From assembly GCA_017997825.1 (NCBI GenBank), contig JAGOEH010000037.1, forward strand, positions 1-22,015: a stretch of 22,015 bases of DNA. The letters are read 5' to 3'. Numbering within the stretch: the stretch's first letter is position 1; each line of letters starts with the position of its first letter. The stretch comes from Candidatus Delongbacteria bacterium. Lineage in GTDB: Bacteria > JAGOEH01. Positions 1-8,100 of this stretch are shown here, in pieces. A program made the position numbers and the translations under genes. The notes below the pieces were generated by a model, which had not been told where the DNA came from, searched no databases, and worked only from the letters and a program-made list of their open reading frames with translations.

Positions 1-2093
1 TTTTCCGATAGCATCGGCGCAACTGAGTATCTTCCCCCCCCGTCCCAGGTCGGCCGGTGGCAACTGATTCCCTTGAGCTGCTCCACAATATAGTGAGGGT
101 TGATCCCGCTGCGCAGGGACAGGGATGCCAGACGCCCGATGGCTTCCGACTGAGAAGCGGCGCAGCCCCCGGCTTTACCGATCTGGTTGAAGATCTCGAA
201 CAGCCCGTTGCCATTGTCATAATTCAGGGTAATATAAATATTGCCGCACCCGGTTTTGAATCGGCGGGTCACACCCCGCATCAGAGGAGATCGGGTCCTC
301 GGATGGATTTCAGGTCCGTCGGTCTTGGGTAATTCCTGATAACCGGTACTTTTTTCAATCCCGACATTCAGTACCTGAGCCTCGAGGCTGCCGTCGCGAA
401 ACACGGTCACCCCCTTACAGCCCAGTTCATAAGCCAATAAATAAACCTTCCTGATATCATCCACCACCGCATCATGATGGAAATTGACGGTCTTGGATAC
501 TGCATTGTCGGTCGATTTCTGGAATGCGGCCTGCATTCTGACATGCCATTCCGGGGTTATATCGTGAGCGGTTTTCAATACCCGCTTCCATGTTTCGGGA
601 ACCGGCTCGATCCCCTGAACTCCACCCTCCTGATTCACCGTGTTCATTAGGTCGTCCGAATAAAATCCCTCCTGTCGGGCAATCCTGTCAAATACCGGAT
701 TGATCTCGATCAGGGAATGACCATCCATCACATGGCGGGTAAAACAGAGGGCAAATAGAGGTTCGATCCCGCTGGAACATCCGGCGATGATCGAAATGGT
801 TCCGGTCGGCGCGATGGTGGTCGTGGTGGCATTTCGAATCGGCTTTCCTCCCGGGACATCATAAATACTCCCGGTGAAATTGGGAAAAGCGCCGCGCGTC
901 TGTGCCAACTTTTCTGATTCTTCCTTGCTGATCCGCTGGAGGAATTCCATCAGCCGGCCGCCCAAATCAAGAGCTTCCTGACTGTCATAGGGTATGCCCA
1001 ACAGGATCAGCATATCAGCGAATCCCATCACGCCAAGCCCGATTTTACGGTTTCCCTTGACCATTTGGGTGATCTCCTCCAAGGGAAACCGACTGGCATC
1101 GATCACATTATCCAAAAAATGAACTGAGCGGCGGATGACTTTATCCAGTTTATCCCAATCCGGACCATACGCCCCATCGTCCCGGCGAAGCATGTTACTG
1201 AGATTGATCGAGCCGAGATTACAGGCCTCATAGGGCAGCAGGGGTTGTTCGCCGCAGGGATTGGTGCTCTCGATCTCGCCGATGTGCGGGGTGGGATTGT
1301 CGCGGTTGATCCGGTCAATGAAAATGATACCGGGATCTCCGGTTTCCCAAGCTTTGTGGACGATCAGATCGAAGACCTCGGCTGCATTCATCCGTCCGAC
1401 CACCTGCCGGCTGTTGGGATGAATGATGTCATAATCCAGATTGGTTTTAGCCGCCTCAATAAAATCTTCGGTCAAGGCCACCGATATATTGAAATTGGTC
1501 AGATGGCGTGAGGTCTTATCTTTGGATTTGATGAATTCGATGATATCGGGGTGATCGATCCGAAGAATCCCCATATTGGCCCCGCGCCGGGTTCCACCCT
1601 GTTTGATGGCTTCGGTGGCGGCATCAAACACCATCATGAAGGAAACCGGCCCCGAGGAGACTCCCTTAGTGGATCGAACCGTATCATTTTTGGGTCGAAT
1701 CCGGGAAAACGAAAAGCCGGTCCCCCCTCCGCTTTTATGGATCAGAGCGGTATTCTTGACCGATTCAAAGATTCCCTCGATGGAGTCCTGAACCGGTAAG
1801 ACAAAGCAGGCGGAAAGCTGCTGCAGATCATTGCCGGCATTCATCAGAGTCGGTGAATTCGGCATAAAATCCCGACGGATCATCAGATCATAAAAATCGG
1901 CTTCCGTAGCGGCCACATCACAGTCAGGATCATACATCCGATCAACCTGGGCAATATTACCGGCGATCCGATGAAACATGGCTTCCACATCTTCGATACA
2001 TTCCCCTTTGGAGTTTTTTCTAAAATAGCGCTTTTCAAGGACCAACAGGGCATTCTGTGAAAAACCCGATGGGTCTATCGTCATTGGTTCCAT
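1..2093 (-). CDS. nrdJ: Adenosylcobalamin-dependent (class II) ribonucleotide reductase, 3' end outside window, apparent frameshift at 34-41
   Basis: Reduces ribonucleotides to deoxyribonucleotides using a B12-generated thiyl radical, in the cytoplasm. Visible family signatures are the SACFVLPV segment (Cys96, redox cysteine), the GGGTGFSFS loop near 122-130, the active-site NPCGE at 278-282 (Asn278, Cys280, Glu282) and PTGTISIIAGCSSG further on. No N-terminal ATP-cone is evident. The ATG at 2093 is chosen because TAAGGAG (2100-2106) lies 6 nt upstream; the ATG at 2084 would be too far. About 685 codons read cleanly, then the frame breaks at eight G (34-41 on the plus strand). Continuing needs one more G to give the expected KILSCADAIG ending. 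The gene then leaves the window, so the C-terminal cysteine tail cannot be seen. It lies 149 nt after the carboxypeptidase gene, behind a structured leader. Family assignment is very secure; whether the frameshift is real is open. Confidence 0.95.
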   Translation of the reverse strand, partial: MEPMTIDPSGFSQNALLVLEKRYFRKNSKGECIEDVEAMFHRIAGNIAQVDRMYDPDCDVAATEADFYDLMIRRDFMPNSPTLMNAGNDLQQLSACFVLPVQDSIEGIFESVKNTALIHKSGGGTGFSFSRIRPKNDTVRSTKGVSSGPVSFMMVFDAATEAIKQGGTRRGANMGILRIDHPDIIEFIKSKDKTSRHLTNFNISVALTEDFIEAAKTNLDYDIIHPNSRQVVGRMNAAEVFDLIVHKAWETGDPGIIFIDRINRDNPTPHIGEIESTNPCGEQPLLPYEACNLGSINLSNMLRRDDGAYGPDWDKLDKVIRRSVHFLDNVIDASRFPLEEITQMVKGNRKIGLGVMGFADMLILLGIPYDSQEALDLGGRLMEFLQRISKEESEKLAQTRGAFPNFTGSIYDVPGGKPIRNATTTTIAPTGTISIIAGCSSGIEPLFALCFTRHVMDGHSLIEINPVFDRIARQEGFYSDDLMNTVNQEGGVQGIEPVPETWKRVLKTAHDITPEWHVRMQAAFQKSTDNAVSKTVNFHHDAVVDDIRKVYLLAYELGCKGVTVFRDGSLEAQVLNVGIEKSTGYQELPKTDGPEIHPRTRSPLMRGVTRRFKTGCGNIYITLNYDNGNGLFEIFNQIGKAGGCAASQSEAIGRLASLSLRSGINPHYIVEQLKGISCHRPTWDGGGRYSVAPMLSE

Positions 2094-2099
2094 CCACCG

Positions 2100-2106
2100 C
2101 TCCTTA
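2100..2106 (-). promoter_or_regulatory. Ribosome binding site of nrdJ
   Basis: TAAGGAG on the minus strand, ending 6 nt before the ATG at 2093. It decides the start over the in-frame ATG at 2084. Confidence 0.8.
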
Positions 2107-2129
2107 TCGTACTAAGTTGTTCAAGTATC

Positions 2130-2198
2130 CGGAATGGGTTAGGCTTAGCGGCATCAGGGCCGCAATAGCAGTAAAGCTCTATCCATTCCGTAAAACGG
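2130..2198 (-). promoter_or_regulatory. Structured RNA leader candidate upstream of nrdJ
   Basis: On the minus strand, CGGAATGG (2183-2190) and CCATTCCG (2130-2137) form an 8-bp closing helix. Inside are GCGGC/GCCGC (2148-2163, 6-nt loop) and a possible ATAG/CTAT helix, giving a three-way junction. A hairpin CCGT-TTT-ACGG (2188-2198) shares bases with the closing helix, so the two are mutually exclusive. There is no T-tract, so this is not an ordinary terminator. I do not see the cobalamin-riboswitch core. Its place just before a B12-dependent gene suggests cis regulation, which is inference. Confidence 0.45.
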
Positions 2199-2242
2199 GA
2201 ACCATAACGCCTACGGCATCATTCATCCGCAATAATCCGTAA

Positions 2243-3727
2243 TCAATGATTATAATCAGCCAACATGGTACAGATCTTGTCCTGGACATTATTGGCATAC
2301 TGAGTCGGGGCCGTATAGTTGTTCAGGATCATACTGAACGCCAGCATTTCACCCTGCCGGGTGGTGACATACCCGCTTAGGGCCCGGGCATTGGAAATAA
2401 AACCGGTCTTGGCATGGACATTTTTGGCGGCCGGCCCGGTTTTCATCCGTCCGGAAATCGTACCGTCCGTTCCGGCAATCGGCAGGCACGGATAGTAGGA
2501 CTCAAAAGCCTTGGAACGGGCCATGGTTTCCAGCATGGTGACGAAATCGCGCGGGGCGATCAGATTATAGCGTGCCAGTCCCGAGCCGTCGTAAAGCTGA
2601 ATCCGTTCCGGATCGATACCGATCGAACTGAAATACTCGTTTTTAATGACATCCACTGCATTCCGGGTGCTTCCATATCCGCGGAAACGCAATCCCAGCG
2701 TTCGGAATACCTGTTCCGCCATCAGATTATGGCTGACTTTGAGAATGACGCGTGTAATTTCACTCAGCGTGGGGGATTGATATTCGGTGATCAGCACCGG
2801 AGCCGGATTCAGATTCTTGAAGGCGGTGCTGTCGTTTTCCAGTTTCAGGTCGCCGCTGAATACAATGCCGTTTTTCTGAAGACAGGCGCGCAGAGCCCGC
2901 AAATAGAACAGATTGGGATTATCGATGGTGACACTGGTTTTCCATTCCGAGCTCGAATCGATCGATCCCTCCAGGCTGATCTGATTGGTAGCGATCGAAC
3001 GAATCGCATTAATTCCGCCGGCCATGCCCTTCGGCACCACCTTCAGATTGGTTCGTATGACCTGCAGATAGGACGAATCCGGGCTCATCGTGATATCCCA
3101 TGGCTGGGATTTGGAGGGGTTATATTTGATCTTGATATCGATGACATTGTCATTATAGCATAAAGCGGCGATCTGGGCGGCATAATAATCGGACTGGTAA
3201 TCCCAGGCCCACCCCTGTCCCAGGATTTCGTCGGAAAACAAATGGATCTGCCCGACCAGATTCCCGTCAATCCGCTGAATACCGGATTTCTTGATGGCCT
3301 GGCACCACTGGTCGAAAACCTGATCGATGGTAGAATAAAAAGAAGGACTGATCGAGGGATCCCCCTGGCCGACCACGATCAGATTGCCCTTCAGACATCC
3401 ATCCTGAATGGATCCCTGATAATACAGAGGGGTCCGATAGGTGAAATCGGGTCCCAGCAGCCGGTAGGCGGCCGTCGTGGTCACCAGCTTGGTATTGGAG
3501 GCCGGCATGAATAATTTGTTGTAATTCCGGCTGTACCATACTTTTCCGGTCTTCAGGGAGGTAATATAGACTCCCCAGTGGGCATTATCACTGTATGTAT
3601 CATCCAAAAGCTGATCAATTTGAGATTGAAGCGATGCAAATTCCCCGGTCGATTGAACCTGACTGACATGCGTACAGCTTAGCCACAACCACACCCCCAA
3701 CCCTAAAATGATCAGTTGTAATTTCAT
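2243..3727 (-). CDS. dacB: D-alanyl-D-alanine carboxypeptidase/endopeptidase, PBP4 type (peptidase S13)
   Basis: Trims or cleaves peptidoglycan peptides outside the cytoplasmic membrane. The three penicillin-binding motifs are in order: SNTK at 77-80 (nucleophile Ser77, Lys80), SHN at 332-334 and KTG at 440-442. The GDPS segment near 122-125 and YDGSGLARYN near 379-388 are also typical of this family, and 494 aa is its usual length. The N-terminus has a short hydrophobic stretch ending in LSC (Cys18). This may be a lipoprotein signal, but the -3 residue is Trp, so the lipobox is imperfect. AAGGA lies about 7 nt before the ATG. It sits 89 nt downstream of the STAS gene, apparently in the smc-ftsY transcript. 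Nearby ddl and NlpC/P60 genes also concern the cell wall. Confidence 0.93.
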   Translation of the reverse strand: MKLQLIILGLGVWLWLSCTHVSQVQSTGEFASLQSQIDQLLDDTYSDNAHWGVYITSLKTGKVWYSRNYNKLFMPASNTKLVTTTAAYRLLGPDFTYRTPLYYQGSIQDGCLKGNLIVVGQGDPSISPSFYSTIDQVFDQWCQAIKKSGIQRIDGNLVGQIHLFSDEILGQGWAWDYQSDYYAAQIAALCYNDNVIDIKIKYNPSKSQPWDITMSPDSSYLQVIRTNLKVVPKGMAGGINAIRSIATNQISLEGSIDSSSEWKTSVTIDNPNLFYLRALRACLQKNGIVFSGDLKLENDSTAFKNLNPAPVLITEYQSPTLSEITRVILKVSHNLMAEQVFRTLGLRFRGYGSTRNAVDVIKNEYFSSIGIDPERIQLYDGSGLARYNLIAPRDFVTMLETMARSKAFESYYPCLPIAGTDGTISGRMKTGPAAKNVHAKTGFISNARALSGYVTTRQGEMLAFSMILNNYTAPTQYANNVQDKICTMLADYNH

Positions 3728-3785
3728 TTTTCAGTCCTTGATTTGTAAAGGTTTATCTAACAGATGCGACCAACGGTCCACGATC

Positions 3786-3815
3786 GGATCGTTTGGTTGT
3801 CCCAGTAACCGATCC
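3786..3815 (-). other. Intercistronic hairpin between the STAS gene and dacB
   Basis: GGATCG (3786-3791) pairs with CGATCC (3810-3815), with a further short GTT/AAC helix inside after a bulge. There is no following T-run in either direction, so it is not a standard intrinsic terminator. It could set mRNA processing or stability between the two genes. Function is unknown. Confidence 0.35.
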
Positions 3816-3816
3816 A

Positions 3817-4173
3817 TTACCCCAGGTTCATTCCCTTCAGTTTCAAAGCGGAGGTTTCTTCCGTCTCATCAATGGACATGATGGCTTCCAACTGGGTGAT
3901 ATGGAACAGATACTTGATCTGATTATTCAGTCCGAACAGGACCATTTTTTTATGATTCTGTTTGGTCCGCTGAAAGAATTTGAGCAGTTTTCCCAGTCCC
4001 AGACTGTCGATGACCGAGACATCGGTCAGGTTCAGCAGGATATTGGAAGAGGAATGCTTCAAAACCTGTTCGAAGAGGTCATCCATAATCTTGGAATTAT
4101 CGCTGACAATATCGAAACGGGCATTGACCAACAGATAATCGCTTTTGGGTTGGAACTCAAAGTAATAATTCAT
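3817..4173 (-). CDS. STAS-domain protein, anti-sigma factor antagonist type
   Basis: A stand-alone 118-aa STAS domain of the SpoIIAA/RsbV type. In that family the protein releases a sigma factor or other partner when unphosphorylated and is switched off by a serine kinase. The conserved segment DSLGLGKLL is present, with the likely phosphorylated serine at Ser57 preceded by Asp. A longer reading with a TTG start at 4185 is open, but it would swallow the ribosome binding site GGAGGA (4178-4183), which lies 4 nt before the ATG at 4173. I therefore take 4173. It starts 15 nt after ftsY stops and so is in the smc-ftsY operon. No partner kinase, phosphatase or sigma factor is visible in the window, so its target is unknown. 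Confidence 0.85.
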   Translation of the reverse strand: MNYYFEFQPKSDYLLVNARFDIVSDNSKIMDDLFEQVLKHSSSNILLNLTDVSVIDSLGLGKLLKFFQRTKQNHKKMVLFGLNNQIKYLFHITQLEAIMSIDETEETSALKLKGMNLG

Positions 4174-4177
4174 CGTG

Positions 4178-4183
4178 TCCTCC
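4178..4183 (-). promoter_or_regulatory. Ribosome binding site deciding the STAS gene start
   Basis: GGAGGA on the minus strand, 4 nt before the ATG at 4173. It lies inside the longer TTG-initiated reading, which argues against that longer form. Confidence 0.75.
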
Positions 4184-4188
4184 AAAGA

Positions 4189-5130
4189 TTAACGGTTATC
4201 GAACATGGCATCGACATAATGCCGGCTGTTGAATAATTGGATGTCATCGAGTTGTTCACCGACCCCGACCAGACGGATCGGGAGGTTAAATTTTTTATGA
4301 ATCGCCAGGACAACGCCGCCGTGGGCCGTACCATCCAGCTTGGTGACCACCAGGCCGGTCAGAGGGATACTTTTGAGAAAGGTATCGGTTTGCGCCATTG
4401 CGTTCTGACCGGAGTTGCCGTCAATCACGATCCAGGTTTCATGGGGAATTTCAGGGGAGGCTTTTTTCAGAACCCGCTCGATCTTTTTAAGTTCTTCCAT
4501 TAGATTGGATTTGGTGTGCAGTCGGCCGGCGGTATCAATCAGCAGTACATCAAACCCGCGGGCCTGGGCGGCCTGATAGGCGTCATATGCCACCGCCGCC
4601 GGATCGGCATTGGCCTGGTTATGGGAAATGAAAGCCGCTCCGCTGCGTTCGGCCCAAACCTGCAATTGCTCCACCGCCGCCGCCCGAAAGGTATCCGAGG
4701 CTGCAATCATGACTTTTAACCGACTGCGGGAAAAAAAACTGGCCAATTTTCCGATGGTCGTCGTCTTGCCGGTCCCATTAACGCCTACCATCAAAATTAC
4801 AAAGGGCTTTTTCTGGGATATCCGGTGCAGAAAACTCTCCTCACTCCACTCGTCGGCCATCAGAGAAGTCGTCAGTTCCTGTTTCAAAAACCCGATAATC
4901 TCCGACATCTCCTTGAGACGATTGGATCGAATCTGACAGCGCAGATTCTCGATAATCTCGTCCGTGATCTCTACCCCAATATCACTCTGGATCAAAATCT
5001 CTTCCAGCCGTTCCAACATCTCTTCGTCAATACTCTTGAACGAACTGAACAACTGCTCAATCTTTCCCGTAAACTCCTGCCGGGTCCTCTTCAATCCCGA
5101 TTTGATCTTCTGATAGATGGATTGGATCAT
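4189..5130 (-). CDS. ftsY: Signal recognition particle receptor FtsY
   Basis: GTPase that docks SRP-ribosome complexes at the inner membrane for co-translational insertion. The N domain covers about 1-105. The G domain carries the P-loop GVNGTGKTT (116-124), DTFRAAA (146-152), DTAGR (199-203), TKLDG (263-267) and the closing GVGEQLDDIQLF (289-300). At 313 aa it lacks the long acidic A domain of enterobacterial FtsY and is close to the minimal NG form. Its ATG overlaps the smc stop in ATGA (5127-5130), so translation is probably coupled, helped by a GAAGGA about 11 nt upstream. The smc-ftsY pairing is common in bacteria. Confidence 0.97.
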   Translation of the reverse strand: MIQSIYQKIKSGLKRTRQEFTGKIEQLFSSFKSIDEEMLERLEEILIQSDIGVEITDEIIENLRCQIRSNRLKEMSEIIGFLKQELTTSLMADEWSEESFLHRISQKKPFVILMVGVNGTGKTTTIGKLASFFSRSRLKVMIAASDTFRAAAVEQLQVWAERSGAAFISHNQANADPAAVAYDAYQAAQARGFDVLLIDTAGRLHTKSNLMEELKKIERVLKKASPEIPHETWIVIDGNSGQNAMAQTDTFLKSIPLTGLVVTKLDGTAHGGVVLAIHKKFNLPIRLVGVGEQLDDIQLFNSRHYVDAMFDNR

Positions 5131-8100
5131 GAAGTATGCATTCCTTCCTGCTTGACTTTAACCGAAACGACTTTGGATACACCGGGTTCCTCCATGGTAA
5201 TTCCATATAACAGATCCGTTTCTTCCATCGTCTTTTTGTTATGGGTGATCACAATAAACTGGGTATGATTGGAAAAATCCCGGATCAGAGTGAGAAAGCG
5301 GCTGATATTGGCATCATCCAGAGGAGCATCCACTTCATCCAGGATACAATAGGGACTGGGTTTGACCAAATAAATTGAAAACAACAGGGCGATCGAGGTC
5401 AGCGCTTTTTCCCCTCCGGAAAGAAGGGTGATATGCTGAATCTTTTTTCCGCGGGGCTTGGCCAGAATGGAAACATCCAAATCCAGCGGGTCGTCCGGAT
5501 TGCGTTCCAGAATCAGATCGCATTCCCCGCCCGAAAAGAGGAGATTAAAAATCGTCCTGAAGTTTTCCTTGATCTGATCGAAGGTAGTCAGATACATCTC
5601 TTCGGCGGTCCGGTTGATCCGGTGAATGGTATCCATCAGCGTCTGCTTGGCCTGAGCCAGATCGGCCTGCTGTTCCAGATAGAACTCGTAACGGGTTTTC
5701 TGGGTATTGTATTCTTCGATAGCCTCAAAATTAACATTTCCAAGATTATCCAGCTTCTGATTGAGCTGTTCCAGCTCGTTTTGAACCTGCGTCCAGTCGG
5801 GGACCTGGTCCAAAGGAGGACAAGCGGCAACCAGATCGTCGGGCTGCATCTGATACTTCAGCATCAGTTGATCGCGGACCAGCGCCCGATCCTGGTCCAT
5901 GCGGGCCAAGGCATCCCGGGTCTGATCGATCAAATGCTGAATCTTTTGTTCTTTTTCACGCAGCTCTTTCTGCTGTTTCTGGATCAGATCATTGGTATTC
6001 TGGAGGGTCGTAATCCGGACACTGATTTTTTCACGTTCGGCCGTGATTCGTTCCAGATCGACGGCTTGCTGATGAGCAGTCTGATCGAGCCTGGCCGCGT
6101 TCTCTCCAATCTGCTCCATCAGCCCGAGATTATCCTGAATGGTCTGACGGATTCGAGATTGTCGGCGGATCAATTCCTGCTTCTGCTGATCCAGTTGTCC
6201 GGTTTCAAAATCCAGACTCTTACACTTTTCTTCCTGTCGGATCAGATCAATTTTGAGCTGATTGATTTCGGTCTGAATAGCCTGCAGAGCAGTCTGAAAA
6301 ACCCGATACCGGTTTTCAACCTCATCGCAGTCCCGTCCGGCCTGATTCAGTTTGCATCCGATATCCGCCTGAAGCGTCACCAGCGATTCCATTTCCGTAT
6401 CGGATTGGTGACGGGTTTTCTGATACTGCTGAATCCGTTGATCCAATTCATTCCGCCTGACATTCCACTGCTCCAGTTCAGCCGCGATCAGTCCGATCTG
6501 ATGGGCGCATCCCGTCAAGGCCTGCTGGGCGGCCTGCTTATCTTTTTGAGCCTGCTCCAGGCGGGTTTTGATACTCTGGTACTGCGATTCGATTCTGACT
6601 TTATCCTGTTCGGCAAAGACCAAGGCTTTACGTTTACGGTCGAGCTCATTTTCCAGGCTCTCGATTTTCATCTTGCGGCCGAAGATCTGAGAGGATGATG
6701 CCGTGTTCGACTCCTCTTTCAGATGCTCCCAGTACCCGGTCCGAAAATCCCACAGATTCCCCTGTCGGTCCAGGACAATCCAGGGTGATGGAATCACCGG
6801 CGGCTCGATGGAGCGGATATCGTCCACCATCATCACATAGTGAAAGATGCGGGCCACCATGCCGCGGTAGTCAGGATCAACATCCAGGCACTCCATCAGC
6901 GGCCGGGCGCCGGGCAGGGTGATTCGAGGTTGAGACTCAGGAGAAAGCGGACCTTCCGGGGGAACCGGACCTTCCGGGGGAACCGGACCTTCCGGGGGAA
7001 CCGGACCTTCCGGCGGGATGGAGGAGGGGTTCCAAGCCGTAACCAAAGCCAGAGAATGCTCCGGCCATTCCTCCGGAAAAAAGGAATCGGGATCATTCGG
7101 AGGGAGTATCAGGTAAGTATTCAGATATCGGACCAGATTTCGAACGGCGTTTTGATATTCGGGAATCGGATTGATGTAGTCCAGCAGATGGATCAGTTCC
7201 CGGTGGCGGGTTTTATACAGCTCAAGGGTGGCTTGATCATCGGGCCGCTGGAGATTCTTCTGGAAATCGGCATTCCGAAGCAACTCCAACCTATCCTGCA
7301 TTTTTATAATATCGCGGTCCAGGTCACTCCATTGTTCTTGGGTCTGGGCCTTCTTTTCCATCATTTCCTGAAGCTGGAATTCGTAGCGATAAAAATCCTC
7401 ATCGGCGGCTTCAATTTTCAGCAGGTGCTCATTTTTTGCCGTCGCCAGTTTCTGATGATCGGCCTGACGTTCGTCATACTTATGGAGGATCTCGTCCGAC
7501 TGACGGCGGATCGATTCCATCTCTTTCTCCACCATCTCTTTTTTTTGCTGATGGAGGCTGATGGTGTTTTGAACACGGGTCAATTCCTGCTTTAGAGTTT
7601 CCTTCAACGTCCGGGTTTGGGTCACCTGGTCGGAAAGTTCCTGATGATCGGTCGTTTCCTGAGTCAATTGACCCGTTTTACCCTTCAACATTTCCTTCAA
7701 TTCATTCAGGCGCTGCTGATTTTGTTCGCGTTCCCGCATGCGCTGTTCGATCGAGGATTCAATATCGGTGATCCGCTGAGCGGCCTGTTCCAATTCCTGG
7801 GTCAGACGCTGGTTTTCGGTCTGTTTGTTGCGAACCCGTTCCTGTCCCAGATTGATTTCCTGATTGATCTGGTTTTGGGCTGTCTGCAAATCCAGGTATT
7901 GTTTCTGGATCTGCTGCAGTTGGGTATTCCATTCGATCACCTGATGCGAGGATTCGATCATCCGGGCTTCCAAAGCGGAAAAATCAGTATTGTTTCGTTC
8001 CTTTTCATCCCGGAGGCGGATTAATTCCTCTTCGGTCGGCTGGAGACGGGATTCGATCTCATCGAGCCGATGGTGAAAAAAATAGAGTTCACGGGATCGG

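Noticed and set aside
2057-2242. A 61-codon plus-strand ORF in the spacer between nrdJ and dacB
   Set aside because: It begins inside nrdJ on the other strand and has no family signature. The bases are better explained as nrdJ start, ribosome binding site and structured leader.
5433-6698. A 421-codon open frame on the plus strand
   Set aside because: Antisense to the SMC coiled coil. Its leucine-, isoleucine- and phenylalanine-rich translation simply mirrors glutamine, aspartate and glutamate codons of the coiled coil.
6951-7017. CRISPR-like or mobile repeat
   Set aside because: The 18-bp units are head to tail without spacers, stay in frame within smc, and encode a simple PPEGPV repeat. 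They are a coding minisatellite.
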